Origin: Flavobacterium beibuense
GTDB lineage: Bacteria; Bacteroidota; Bacteroidia; Flavobacteriales; Flavobacteriaceae
Assembly: GCF_004151245.1 (NCBI RefSeq)
Contig: NZ_JUIW01000007.1
Coordinates: forward strand, 124,001-188,000
Direction: 5' to 3'
DNA: 64,000 bases
The notes under the pieces were generated by a model. The model was not told where the DNA came from. It saw nothing but the letters and a program-made list of their open reading frames with translations, and searched no databases. Positions within the stretch are counted from its first letter, which is position 1, and each line of letters starts with the position of its first letter. This document shows positions 53,325-61,785 of this stretch, in pieces. The translations under genes were made by a program, and so were the position numbers.

Positions 53325-53741
53325 TTAGGCAAGTACTACATTTAAGCTTATATCTGCATTAATAGCTTTTGATATAGGACAAATCTGTTTTGCTTTTTGT
53401 GCAATTTCAGTAAACTGCTCGCTAGTTATTCCCGGTACGCTTCCGGTAAGATCTAATACGATTGTTGTAATTGTACCGTCTTCAAAAGTTACTTTAGCTT
53501 CGGTGTCAAGGTTGTCTGCTGTAAAACCTGCCTCATTTAAAAGGAAGCTTAACTGCATGGTGAAACATCCTGAGTGTGCTGCTGCCAGTAGTTCTTCGGG
53601 GTTAGTACCTACACCGTCTGCAAATCTTGTTTTAAAAGATAGTTGTGTGTCGTTTAGTACTGTACTTTGAGTTGATACTTTACCTGTACCTTCCATTCCT
53701 GTACCTTTCCAGTTTGCTGTTGCTTTTCTTGTAAATTTCAT
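53325..53741 (-). CDS. OsmC/Ohr family peroxide-detoxifying protein
   Basis: The protein has 138 residues, typical of OsmC. It has the redox Cys pair C59 (AAHSGCFTMQL) and C121 (AKQICPISKAI), with the N-terminal ATANWKGTGMEGTGKVSTQS and GTNPEELLAAAHS segments of the OsmC subgroup. It reduces organic hydroperoxides with dithiol donors. It is 38 bp downstream of the alpha/beta hydrolase gene in an operon divergent from oxyR, which fits control by oxidative stress. Confidence 0.93.
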   Translation of the reverse strand: MKFTRKATANWKGTGMEGTGKVSTQSTVLNDTQLSFKTRFADGVGTNPEELLAAAHSGCFTMQLSFLLNEAGFTADNLDTEAKVTFEDGTITTIVLDLTGSVPGITSEQFTEIAQKAKQICPISKAINADISLNVVLA

Positions 53742-53779
53742 GATATAAAATATTTAATTGTTATTATTTATTCTTTTGT

Positions 53780-54805
53780 TTAGTTAAGTTTTTCTTTTAA
53801 AGCGTCTATTGCCTGTTTTATTGCTGCTCTTGGTGCCGGTGTGTTAGTAATAGGATTAAGCATTACAAAGTCGTGTATGGTTCCTATATATCTTGTAGAG
53901 GTTACCTTAACACCTGCTGCATTTAGTTTTTTGGCGTAAGCTTCGCCTTCGTCCCTAAGAACATCATTTTCTGCAACGATTACCAATGCTTCTGGTAATC
54001 CTTTTAACTGTTCTATATCTGCCCTAAGCGGAGAGGCTGTAATCTGGTTTCTGTCTGCCTTGTTTGGAGCATATACATTCCAAAACCAAACCATTGCATT
54101 AAGAGTTAAGAAATGCCCTGTAGAAAATTGTTGGTAAGAAGCTGTATCAAACTCAGCATTTGTAACAGGGTAGAAGAGAAGCTGAAAATCTATTTGCGGT
54201 CCTTTACGTTCTTTAGCCATTAGGGTTACTGCAATTGCCATATTACCACCCACGCTGTCACCACCTACAGCCAGTTTAGTTGTATTAAGCCCTAATGATG
54301 CTCCGTTTTGTTTAATCCATTTGGTGGCTGCATAGGCTTCCTCATTGGCTACCGGAAATTGGGCTTCAGGTGCCGGAGTATAGTTTACAAATACTACTGC
54401 TATATTGGCACCTACTGCGAGTTCTTTTATTAGCCTGTCGTGTGTAAAGGAGTTTCCTAAAATCCATCCGCCTCCGTGAAAATACATTAGTACGGGTAGT
54501 TTTTCTTTGCTTCCTTTAGGTTTTACAATTCGTATTGATACTGTTTTTCCGTCTTGTGTAATTGTTCTTTCCTCTACATCGGCATCAGGTCTTTTATAAT
54601 CTCCTGTTTGTGCATTGATTAATACGTTACGCGCATCATTAATAGATAGCTCATAAATTTGAGGGCCATTGCCACCATGTACTGCTTTAAGAAACTCTCT
54701 TGTTTCTTTTTCCATACTGTAATTTCCTGCAAGTGAAATATCTGTTTGACTGTTAGCGGCTGTTACTCCAAGTAACAAAACTGCTGTTGATAATAATTTT
54801 TTCAT
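53780..54805 (-). CDS. Secreted alpha/beta hydrolase (hormone-sensitive lipase-like esterase)
   Basis: From ATG at 54805 the protein has 341 residues with a signal peptide (MKKLLSTAVLLLGVTAANSQ). An upstream in-frame ATG at 54850 lies inside the promoter and is rejected. The HSL-type fold has the oxyanion motif YFHGGGWILGN, the nucleophile elbow GDSVGGNMA, an acid in VIVAENDVLRDEGEAYAKKL and a C-terminal His (IGTIHDFVM). It is a periplasmic carboxylesterase of unknown substrate. It is cotranscribed with osmC and divergent from oxyR, under a good promoter with an overlapping palindrome. Confidence 0.9.
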   Translation of the reverse strand: MKKLLSTAVLLLGVTAANSQTDISLAGNYSMEKETREFLKAVHGGNGPQIYELSINDARNVLINAQTGDYKRPDADVEERTITQDGKTVSIRIVKPKGSKEKLPVLMYFHGGGWILGNSFTHDRLIKELAVGANIAVVFVNYTPAPEAQFPVANEEAYAATKWIKQNGASLGLNTTKLAVGGDSVGGNMAIAVTLMAKERKGPQIDFQLLFYPVTNAEFDTASYQQFSTGHFLTLNAMVWFWNVYAPNKADRNQITASPLRADIEQLKGLPEALVIVAENDVLRDEGEAYAKKLNAAGVKVTSTRYIGTIHDFVMLNPITNTPAPRAAIKQAIDALKEKLN

Positions 54806-54847
54806 CGTATTGAGATTTAAGTTTATAATTCGTTCGATTTGATGAGT

Positions 54848-54878
54848 CAAAATTATTGCAACATGATTTATAAATCAA
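54848..54878 (-). promoter_or_regulatory. Promoter of the hydrolase-osmC operon
   Basis: On the minus strand TTG (54876-54878) and TAATTTTG (54848-54855) are spaced 20 bp apart, matching the Bacteroidota consensus. The -7 element lies 42 bp upstream of ATG 54805. Confidence 0.7.
54864..54877. promoter_or_regulatory. Perfect 14-bp palindrome, candidate OxyR operator
   Basis: TGATTTATAAATCA is a perfect palindrome placed within the promoter spacer of the hydrolase-osmC operon and 41 bp before the divergent oxyR start. Its position is ideal for a LysR-type regulator that controls the operon and itself. Binding is inference. Confidence 0.5.
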
Positions 54879-54917
54879 ATTAATAATTTTTTACCTTTAT
54901 AAAAATATTTTATAATC

Positions 54918-55889
54918 ATGACGATACAGCAACTTAAATATATAACAGCACTGGACGAGCACCGCAACTTTGTAAAGGCGGCAGAAGAATGTATGGTTAC
55001 GCAGCCCGGACTTACCATTCAGCTTAAAAACCTGGAAGAAGAAATAGGGGTAAAAATATTTGACCGTACCAAAGTGCCCTTAAAGCCCACAAAAGCCGGA
55101 AAGGAAATAATAAGCCGTGCCAAAAAGATTTTAAGAGAGGTAGAGGGTATACGTGAATTTGTTATTTATGAAAAGAACCAGTTGGAAGGTGAATGTACCA
55201 TTGGTGTTATTTCTACGCTTTCTCCATATCTGGTGCCACAGTTTATAAAGAAGATGAAGGAGGTGGCTCCTAAAATGCACTTTACCATAAAAGAACTGCC
55301 TACTGGGTTATTGATTAACGATGCCCTTACGGGTGATATTGATATCGCCTTAATGGCAACCCCAACAGGTGCTAACGGACTAAAGGAGTATCCGGTGTTT
55401 TACGAACCGTTTGTGGCTTACCTTCACGAAGGACATAAAATGAGAGGTGCTGAGTATTACGAATTGCAGCCGCAGGATAAGCCCCAGCTTTTGCTTTTGG
55501 AGCATGAATACTGCTACAATGCACAGCTGTTGGATATATGCCAACTTACAAAGGGTGCAGATAAGCACGACGGGTTTACTTATGACATAAGTTCAATTGA
55601 GACCCTAAAGAACCTCGTTAAGGCCAATTTGGGTTTTGCCATATTGCCGTTGCTTAGTGTTATTAATGAAGAGGAAAGCCCAATGTATAAGGAGTTTAAA
55701 GACCCCAAGCCTGTTAGGGAAATAAGCCTTGTAGTAGCTGAAACCTTTTCGCGTAAGCTGTTACTGCAAAAAATTAGCGAAACCATTTATGCCTGCCTGC
55801 CCGAAAGCATGAAACAGGATTTTAAATACAAAAAGATTCAGTGGAATGACTCTCCTTATTTTATAGAATCGGTTAAGAGATTTTTATAA
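54918..55889 (+). CDS. oxyR: Peroxide-sensing LysR-type regulator OxyR
   Basis: The protein has 323 residues. The N-terminal winged helix-turn-helix (1 to about 65; TIQQLKYITALDEHRNFVKA, FDRTKVPLKPTKAG) precedes the effector domain. The two Cys residues C199 and C208 sit in LEHEYCYNAQLLDICQL, with the same spacing and numbering as the redox pair of E. coli OxyR, which argues that it senses peroxide by disulfide formation. It is divergent from the esterase-osmC operon with a palindrome between. Its 3' end overlaps the convergent GNAT gene by 6 bp. Confidence 0.95.
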   Translation: MTIQQLKYITALDEHRNFVKAAEECMVTQPGLTIQLKNLEEEIGVKIFDRTKVPLKPTKAGKEIISRAKKILREVEGIREFVIYEKNQLEGECTIGVISTLSPYLVPQFIKKMKEVAPKMHFTIKELPTGLLINDALTGDIDIALMATPTGANGLKEYPVFYEPFVAYLHEGHKMRGAEYYELQPQDKPQLLLLEHEYCYNAQLLDICQLTKGADKHDGFTYDISSIETLKNLVKANLGFAILPLLSVINEEESPMYKEFKDPKPVREISLVVAETFSRKLLLQKISETIYACLPESMKQDFKYKKIQWNDSPYFIESVKRFL

Positions 55890-56357
55890 TTCAAGTTCCA
55901 TTTGTATGTTACAGCGAGCATAGGGTGTTGAGGCTCTTTTTACACGAACAAACCCCGACTTCTCATATAAAGTAATGGCAGGGGTAAGTATGGTATTGCT
56001 TTCCAGATACAGCCATTTTCCCCCTTTACTTTTTGCCTTTTCAATCACGGCCTGCATTAGTCTTTTGCCAATGCCTTTTCCCTGCACGTTTGGAGATACG
56101 GCCATTTTGGCCAGTTCAAAGTCATATTTATCATCGTCCATCTTAATAAGGGCACAGGTGCCTACAGGTTCATTATTATATAAGACCATAACAATATAAC
56201 CACCTTTGTCGAGTATATAACTTTCAGGATTATCAAGCGCTTTGTAATCGGCTTCTTCCATTACAAAGTATTTGGATATCCATTCTTCATTAAGATTTTT
56301 AAAAGCTTGTTTGTATTGAGGGATATAATCGGTAATTAAAATACTATCGGTAATCAT
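55884..56357 (-). CDS. GNAT family N-acetyltransferase
   Basis: The protein has 157 residues. GNAT motifs are clear: GGYIVMVLYNNEPVGTCAL (about 50-70), ELAKMAVSPNVQGKGIGKRL (motif A, acetyl-CoA pyrophosphate binding, about 80-100), WLYLESNTILTPAITLYEKS and the C-terminal FVRVKR. The substrate is unknown. Its last codons overlap the end of oxyR on the other strand, with no terminator seen. Confidence 0.92.
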   Translation of the reverse strand: MITDSILITDYIPQYKQAFKNLNEEWISKYFVMEEADYKALDNPESYILDKGGYIVMVLYNNEPVGTCALIKMDDDKYDFELAKMAVSPNVQGKGIGKRLMQAVIEKAKSKGGKWLYLESNTILTPAITLYEKSGFVRVKRASTPYARCNIQMELEL

Positions 56358-56504
56358 TTTTATAGCGTAATATTCTTTTGTAAAGGTAGTAAATACGGCA
56401 GTTGTAAAAAATTTTTAATTTTTTTCTATTTAGTGTCCATTTTTTCATTTCTCAGTCATCATTAGGGTGTAGTTCAATTATTAATCAATCAAAAATTAAA
56501 GAAA

Positions 56505-56984
56505 ATGGAACAGAGAATCAATCCTTTCGAAACACGTTACAATGCATTAAAACCTTTATTTGGTTTTGGAGTTTACCTTTCTAAAGCTTCAATAGAAAAA
56601 GAATTACTTCATTTAATCTATTACAGGGTATCTCAGCTTAACGGATGTGCTTATTGTTTAGATATGCATGCTAAAGACCTTAGGGTAATGGGTGAGAGCG
56701 AACAAAGATTATACATGCTTTCTGCTTGGGAAGAATCTCCAATTTATACCGAGAGAGAGCGTGCAGCATTTGCATGGGCTGAAGCAGTAACTAATTTAGC
56801 CGACGGTCATGTAAAAGATGCTGTATATGCCCAAGCAGGAAAGCAATTTAGTGAAGCAGAGTTAATAGATCTTACCATTGCCATTATTGCCATAAATGGT
56901 TTTAACAGGCTTAATGTGGCTTTCCGTACACCGGCGGGTAATTATGTGCCGGGGATGCATGCACATCATGTGAATAATAATTAA
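56505..56984 (+). CDS. AhpD-like carboxymuconolactone decarboxylase family protein
   Basis: The protein has 159 residues. The peroxidase-type active site is C48-A-Y-C51 with H55 (LNGCAYCLDMHAKDLR), followed by the conserved ESEQRLYMLSAW and RERAAFAWAEAVT helices. Such proteins reduce peroxides through a CxxC disulfide. It is the first of three plus-strand genes (AhpD-like, YCII, ECF42 sigma), a combination typical of ECF42 modules. The next gene starts 47 bp downstream. Confidence 0.93.
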   Translation: MEQRINPFETRYNALKPLFGFGVYLSKASIEKELLHLIYYRVSQLNGCAYCLDMHAKDLRVMGESEQRLYMLSAWEESPIYTERERAAFAWAEAVTNLADGHVKDAVYAQAGKQFSEAELIDLTIAIIAINGFNRLNVAFRTPAGNYVPGMHAHHVNNN

Positions 56985-57031
56985 TAACAGTATCATTAAA
57001 ATTTTTATATTCATCCTTAAATAACAAGACA

Positions 57032-57364
57032 ATGAAAGAGTTCGCATTATTATTCCGTCATATAGAAGATTTTAAAAACCTTCCCGATAGTGAAAAACCT
57101 GCTGTAGAAAAGAAATGGCAGGACTGGATAGGTGGTATTGCCGCACAGGGTAAACTGGCAAATATGGGAGCCCGACTGGCAGCAGAAGGTAAAGTACTAA
57201 AACCCGGAGGTGTGATTACCGATGGCCCTTTTGTTGAGATAAGGGAATGTCTTGGCGGACTTATTGTAGTTAAGGCAGATACTATGGAAGAGGCGGTAAC
57301 GCTGGCACATGGCTGTCCGGCTATGGAGAGGGGCGGAAGCGTAGAGGTACGTCCTATATTTTAA
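57032..57364 (+). CDS. YCII/DGPF-type small protein
   Basis: The protein has 110 residues, cytoplasmic. It shows the YCII-related fold with LFRHIEDF near the start, ITDGPFVEIRECLGGLIVVK (the DGPF signature at about 67-86) and AHGCPAMERGGSVEVRP at the end. Proteins of this group are regularly encoded next to ECF42 sigma factors and are thought to be their regulated partners; the enzymatic role is unknown. It is followed after 50 bp, including a hairpin, by the sigma gene. Confidence 0.9.
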   Translation: MKEFALLFRHIEDFKNLPDSEKPAVEKKWQDWIGGIAAQGKLANMGARLAAEGKVLKPGGVITDGPFVEIRECLGGLIVVKADTMEEAVTLAHGCPAMERGGSVEVRPIF

Positions 57365-57380
57365 GAGTTAACAATTAATA

Positions 57381-57406
57381 ATAAACCCGTAGTAATGCGG
57401 GTTTAT
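57381..57406 (+). terminator. Hairpin between YCII and sigma genes
   Basis: ATAAACCCG (57381-57389) pairs with CGGGTTTAT (57398-57406) with an 8-nt loop and a short mixed T run after it. It may be a partial terminator that lowers sigma-factor expression relative to the two upstream genes. Confidence 0.6.
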
Positions 57407-57414
57407 ATCTTTTT

Positions 57415-58635
57415 ATGGAAAAGGATTTTTTAAAGCAGCTGTTTCAGCAGGAATTTTCTAAAATGGTAGCCGTAATAAGTAAATTGTACGGCCTTGCTCA
57501 TATTGAGATTGCCGAAGATGTGGTAAGCGAAACCTTTTTGCAGGCCGCCGAAACATGGGAAACAAAGGAAATGCCTCAAAACCCTACGGCATGGTTATAT
57601 ACGGTGGCTAAGCAAAAAACGCTGTATCATTTTCGTCGTAATAAAATATTTGATGAGAAGATAGTTCCGCAAATAAAACAGGATGCTGATAAAGAAATTA
57701 CGGAGCCTGATTTTTCGCAACAGGAAATAAAGGACAGTCAGTTGCAAATGCTTTTTGCAATATGTAATCCTGCTATAGCAGGTGAGGCACAAATAGGGCT
57801 GGCATTACGCATTTTATGTGGTTTTGGTATTGACGAAATTGCCGAAGCTTTTCTTTCAAACAAAGAGACCATAAACAAAAGACTGTTTAGGGCTAAGGAA
57901 AAACTGCGTACGGAAAAGATAAAAATGGAGTTTCCGCCGGAAGAGCAGGTAAGCCAGAGGCTGGATAATGTACTGCATATTATTTACCTGTTGTTTAATG
58001 AAGGGTATTATTCTCAAACAGATAATGCCATACTCCGTAGGGATCTTTGTATTGAAGCATTGCGCCTTGGCCTTATGCTTACCGATTACAACCTTACTAA
58101 TCTACCCAAAACCAATGCGCTTATAGCACTTATGTGTTTTCATGCTTCCCGTTTTGAAGCCAGGCAGGATAGCGAAAATGACTATATACTGTATGAATCG
58201 CAAAACCATGATTTATGGGATACCGATATGATAAAGAGGGGGATTAGGTATCTAAATCTTTCGGTGCAGGGTGATGAGGTGACTTCCTATCATATAGAAG
58301 CCCAGATAGCCTATCATCATTGCCTTACCGATGATGTACCTAATAAGTGGCAGGATATACTGCAATTGTATAACCAACTGTTGCAGATTAATTATTCTCC
58401 TGCGGTAGCCCTTAACCGTACCTATGCATTATATAGGGCAGACGGTAGGGAAGCAGCCATTAAGGAAGCCGAAAAGCTAAAACTTGAAAACAATCATTTT
58501 TATCATATCCTTTTAGGCGAGTTATACAGTGGGGCAGATAACAAAAAAGCAAGGCATAATCTTGAGACGGCTTTAAAACTATCTAAAAATGATGCCGAGA
58601 AAAAAGGTATTGAAGAAAAGATAAAAAGGTTGTAA
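57415..58635 (+). CDS. ECF42-type sigma factor with C-terminal extension (DUF6596/TPR-like)
   Basis: The protein has 406 residues, twice the size of ordinary ECF factors. Sigma region 2 is at about 10-78 (AEDVVSETFLQAAETW, PTAWLYTVAKQKTLYHFRRN) and region 4 at about 110-175 (IGLALRILCGFGIDEIAEAF, NKRLFRAKEKL). The extension from about 185 to 406 has YLLFNEGYYSQTDNAILRRD, FHASRFEARQD, AQIAYHHCL and NRTYALYRADGREAAIKEAE, as in the ECF42 family. In that family the extension is needed for activity and replaces a separate anti-sigma factor. The context with YCII and AhpD-like genes fits exactly. Confidence 0.94.
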   Translation: MEKDFLKQLFQQEFSKMVAVISKLYGLAHIEIAEDVVSETFLQAAETWETKEMPQNPTAWLYTVAKQKTLYHFRRNKIFDEKIVPQIKQDADKEITEPDFSQQEIKDSQLQMLFAICNPAIAGEAQIGLALRILCGFGIDEIAEAFLSNKETINKRLFRAKEKLRTEKIKMEFPPEEQVSQRLDNVLHIIYLLFNEGYYSQTDNAILRRDLCIEALRLGLMLTDYNLTNLPKTNALIALMCFHASRFEARQDSENDYILYESQNHDLWDTDMIKRGIRYLNLSVQGDEVTSYHIEAQIAYHHCLTDDVPNKWQDILQLYNQLLQINYSPAVALNRTYALYRADGREAAIKEAEKLKLENNHFYHILLGELYSGADNKKARHNLETALKLSKNDAEKKGIEEKIKRL

Positions 58636-58642
58636 ATAAAAA

Positions 58643-58665
58643 AGAGAAGGAACTAAGCCTTCTCT
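58643..58665. terminator. Bidirectional terminator
   Basis: AGAGAAGG (58643-58650) pairs with CCTTCTCT (58658-58665) with a 7-nt loop, in a T-rich context on both strands. It lies between the convergent sigma gene and the small secreted-protein gene. Confidence 0.78.
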
Positions 58666-58692
58666 CTTTCTGCATCTGTTTGTTAAAATATA

Positions 58693-59016
58693 CTACGCGG
58701 TTTCTTCCTTAATAAATTCACCTGAGTTTTTAAAATAGGCAGCGATGTCTTTACCGTCTTTGGTAAGTACAAATTTATAATCGGTGCCATCCTGAGCCAC
58801 ATAAGCATTTACTAAAGCATATCCCGCATATTTATCTACGGCGCTTTTAAGTACTGCCGGTGCAATGTCGCCCTGTTCAATTACTTTATATTCTTTTTCC
58901 TGATAATTTACCGTTGTATTTGCTGATGTTCTTATTTGGTTAACGGTTACAGCATTGGCTGCAAAAGCCAGTACTAATGCTGCAGATAAAAATAAATTTT
59001 TCATAGTCTTTTTCAT
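58693..59016 (-). CDS. Small secreted protein, unknown function
   Basis: The protein has 107 residues (103 if ATG 59004 is used). The signal peptide has a core LFLSAALVLAFAANA. The mature part of about 80 residues (YKVIEQGDIAPAVLKSAVDK, GYALVNAYVAQDGTDYKFVL, TKDGKDIAAYF) resembles small PepSY/BLIP-like periplasmic proteins in pattern, though I cannot confirm the family. It is monocistronic with a terminator immediately downstream. Confidence 0.7.
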   Translation of the reverse strand: MKKTMKNLFLSAALVLAFAANAVTVNQIRTSANTTVNYQEKEYKVIEQGDIAPAVLKSAVDKYAGYALVNAYVAQDGTDYKFVLTKDGKDIAAYFKNSGEFIKEETA

Positions 59017-59145
59017 TTTTCAAGTTATATGCATTGTATAATGAAATAATTATGCCGTTACGGTTTTGTTGGTAAAAACAGTTATTTTTAAACACTTTTG
59101 TGGGGAAAGCGTTTAATTTGTGTGTAGAGGTTCTACAGTTTGTTG

Positions 59146-59153
59146 TATATTTG
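59146..59153 (+). promoter_or_regulatory. Probable -7 element upstream of the ABC-F gene
   Basis: TATATTTG is a perfect match to TAnnTTTG. The nearest TTG (59118-59120) is 25 bp away, longer than usual. The implied transcript has a leader of about 105 nt that contains a start-stop ATGTGA at 59179-59184. Confidence 0.4.
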
Positions 59154-59264
59154 CCCTGTAATTAAAAGACATAACTATATGTGATTAATAATTTCTTTTC
59201 GGTAATAAAACAGGCGGCCACACTTAGGCTGTGATTATTTAATTATTCAGATAAAGAAATTATT

Positions 59265-60851
59265 ATGCTTATTCTACAAAATGTATGTTATACACATACA
59301 AACAGGGATATACTATTCTCTAATGTAAATATTACCCTAAACAAACATGAAAAGATTGCCTTAATAGGTAATAACGGGGTAGGAAAATCAACACTTTTAA
59401 AAATACTGGCAGGTTTACTACAGCCTGCCGAAGGCCTTTTTAAAACCGACTCTGTACCTTATTATGTTCCTCAGCTTTTGGGGCAGTATAATGATATGAC
59501 AATTGCAGAGGCTTTGGGTATTCATAAAAAGCTAAATGCCTATAATGAAATTCTTTCGGGTAATGTAACCGAAAAGAATATGGCAGTACTTGATGACGAT
59601 TGGAGTATTGAAGAACGCTATACTGAGGCTTTTGCCCAGTGGGGGCTTAAGGGTGTAAACCCTATGCAAAAGATGAACTCCCTTAGCGGCGGGCAAAAAA
59701 CAAAAGTGTTTTTAGCAGGTATCCTTATTCATAATCCTGAAATGGTATTGCTTGATGAACCCAGTAACCATCTTGATACAGAAGGAAGAAAAATTCTCTA
59801 CGATTTTATAAAAACAACAAACACTTCGCTTATTATTGTTAGCCATGACAGGACACTGCTTAATCTGTTAACTACTGTTTGCGAGCTTACCCCTAAAGGG
59901 ATTAATGTGTATGGCGGTAATTATGATTTTTATGCTGAGCAGAAGAAGATAGAAGCAGAGGCTCTTGAAAATGACTTAAAGAGCAGGGAAAAGGCTTTGC
60001 GTAAAGCCAAAGAAGTAGAAAAGGAAACCATTGAGAGGCAACAAAAGCTTGACTCAAGAGGTAAGAAGAAACAGGAAAAAGCAGGTTTGCCTACCATTTC
60101 CATGAATACCTTAAAGAATAGTGCAGAGAAAAGCACGGCTAAGATAAAAGGTGTACATGCAGAAAAGGTGGCATCTTTAACAAAAGATCTACAGGATTTG
60201 CGTTCAGGTTTATCGGGAACCGATAAGATGAAGGTGAATCTTGACAGTTCTGACTTGCATAAAGGGAAAGTACTTGTAAAGGCTCAGGACATTAATATAA
60301 GTTATGATAGTGAGCCTTTATGGAAAAACCCTTTAAGTTTTGATGTTATCAGCGGGGAACGTATTGCTATAAAGGGGGCTAATGGTAGCGGTAAAACCTC
60401 TTTAATAAAAATAATAACAGGAGAACTTGAGCCTGTAGGTAATATTAAAAGAGCTGATTTCAGGACAGTATATGTAAATCAGGAATATTCTCTTTTAAAA
60501 GATGATTTGAGCGTGTATCAACAGGCACAGGAGTTTAATACGGGAGGATTGCAGGAGCACGATATTAAGATGCGGCTTAACAGGTTTTTATTTTCTGCTG
60601 AGTATTGGGATAAACCATGCAGTGTGCTTAGCGGAGGAGAAAAAATGAGGTTATTGCTATGTGCCCTTACAATTGGCAATCAGGCACCTGATGTAATTAT
60701 TTTAGATGAACCAACCAATAATCTTGATATCCTTAATCTGGAAATTTTGACGCAGGCAATTAATCAGTATCAGGGAACATTAATAGTAGTATCACACGAT
60801 GAATACTTTCTAAAAGAGATAAATGTAAACAGGAAGGTTATCCTAAAGTGA
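59265..60851 (+). CDS. ABC-F family ATPase
   Basis: The protein has 528 residues with two ABC domains and no membrane segment. Domain 1 has Walker A GNNGVGKST (about 35-43), the signature LSGGQ and Walker B VLLDEPSNHLD. Domain 2 has Walker A GANGSGKTS, LSGGEKMRLL and VIILDEPTNNLD. A long charged interdomain linker of about 90 residues (about 225-330, rich in Lys, Glu and Arg) is the part that reaches into the ribosome in this family. ABC-F proteins resolve stalled ribosomes or protect them from antibiotics; which applies here cannot be told. The leader is about 105 nt. Confidence 0.94.
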   Translation: MLILQNVCYTHTNRDILFSNVNITLNKHEKIALIGNNGVGKSTLLKILAGLLQPAEGLFKTDSVPYYVPQLLGQYNDMTIAEALGIHKKLNAYNEILSGNVTEKNMAVLDDDWSIEERYTEAFAQWGLKGVNPMQKMNSLSGGQKTKVFLAGILIHNPEMVLLDEPSNHLDTEGRKILYDFIKTTNTSLIIVSHDRTLLNLLTTVCELTPKGINVYGGNYDFYAEQKKIEAEALENDLKSREKALRKAKEVEKETIERQQKLDSRGKKKQEKAGLPTISMNTLKNSAEKSTAKIKGVHAEKVASLTKDLQDLRSGLSGTDKMKVNLDSSDLHKGKVLVKAQDINISYDSEPLWKNPLSFDVISGERIAIKGANGSGKTSLIKIITGELEPVGNIKRADFRTVYVNQEYSLLKDDLSVYQQAQEFNTGGLQEHDIKMRLNRFLFSAEYWDKPCSVLSGGEKMRLLLCALTIGNQAPDVIILDEPTNNLDILNLEILTQAINQYQGTLIVVSHDEYFLKEINVNRKVILK

Positions 60852-60873
60852 AAAATTTAAGATTTCCTTAAGA

Positions 60874-60903
60874 TTGTTTAGGTGGTTCAATTTATTATTT
60901 CTG
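60874..60903 (+). promoter_or_regulatory. Promoter of the first PAP2 gene
   Basis: TTG (60874-60876), 19 bp, TATTTCTG (60896-60903): one mismatch to the Bacteroidota consensus. It supports translation starting at 60931 rather than at an in-frame ATG that overlaps this promoter. Confidence 0.5.
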
Positions 60904-60930
60904 TGCCCGTTATGGAATTATAATACCATA

Positions 60931-61704
60931 ATGATGATTAGAAGATTGATTTTGTTTTTAGTGTTGTGCCCGCTAACACTAAAAGCACAGAAAGCCCAAA
61001 ATGAAGCCGACACCATTGTTAATGCTGTTTCCCCTAAAGTTCACAATTTTAAAGCACATTATCTTATAGTTCCTGTGGCATTAATAGGGTATGGGATAAT
61101 AGGACAGGATAACGGACAGTTTCAAAAAATTAATAACAGCATAAGGAATGAGGTTGTAGAGGATATTGACCAAAAAATAACCATAGACGACTTTATGCAG
61201 TATGCCCCTGCGGCATCAGTATTTGCCTTAAACCTTTCGGGTGTTAAAGGCGAGCACGATCTTAAGGACTGTACCATAATTATGGCTACTTCTTATTTGG
61301 TTATGAGCAGTACCGTACTGAGCCTGAAATCGTTTACGCATGTACAGCGTCCTGATGGCAGTTCGTATAATTCGTTTCCGTCAGGACATACGGCTACTGC
61401 TTTTGCCGGAGCCGAGTTTTTATGGCAGGAATACAAGGATAAGTCGGTTTGGTACGGAATATCAGGCTATATAGTAGCTACGGGTACAGGTATGTTCAGG
61501 ATGTATAACAACAGGCACTGGCTTACCGATGTGGCTGCCGGAGCCGGTATAGGTATACTGAGTACCAAGTTTGCCTACTGGGTATATCCGTTCTTAAAGG
61601 AAAAGGTTTTTAAAGGCAATAAAGGAGAGAAAAAGGTAACTGCCATGGCAATGCCTTTTTATAACGGAGAGCAGTTTGGAGGGGCCATGACAATAAGATT
61701 TTAG
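60931..61704 (+). CDS. PAP2 superfamily phosphatase, copy 1
   Basis: From ATG at 60931 the protein has 257 residues. The signal peptide is LILFLVLCPLTLKAQ. The PAP2 motifs are complete: K and RP in LKSFTHVQRPDG, SGH in NSFPSGHTATAFAGAEFL, and R-x5-H-x3-D in FRMYNNRHWLTDVAAG. It would dephosphorylate a lipid or undecaprenyl pyrophosphate-like substrate at the periplasmic face. The adjacent downstream gene is a close paralogue of the same length, so this is a tandem duplication. Confidence 0.92.
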   Translation: MMIRRLILFLVLCPLTLKAQKAQNEADTIVNAVSPKVHNFKAHYLIVPVALIGYGIIGQDNGQFQKINNSIRNEVVEDIDQKITIDDFMQYAPAASVFALNLSGVKGEHDLKDCTIIMATSYLVMSSTVLSLKSFTHVQRPDGSSYNSFPSGHTATAFAGAEFLWQEYKDKSVWYGISGYIVATGTGMFRMYNNRHWLTDVAAGAGIGILSTKFAYWVYPFLKEKVFKGNKGEKKVTAMAMPFYNGEQFGGAMTIRF

Positions 61705-61785
61705 TTTTGTTAAGATTTGTTTAACAGGAATTTACTTTTTTAATTTATTTTCGCAAACGTAATCCAGATACCCCTAAACCGTAAA

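Noticed and set aside
54806..54850. Extended N-terminus of the alpha/beta hydrolase from ATG 54850
   Set aside because: The extension overlaps the promoter's -7 element, and a normal signal peptide begins at 54805.
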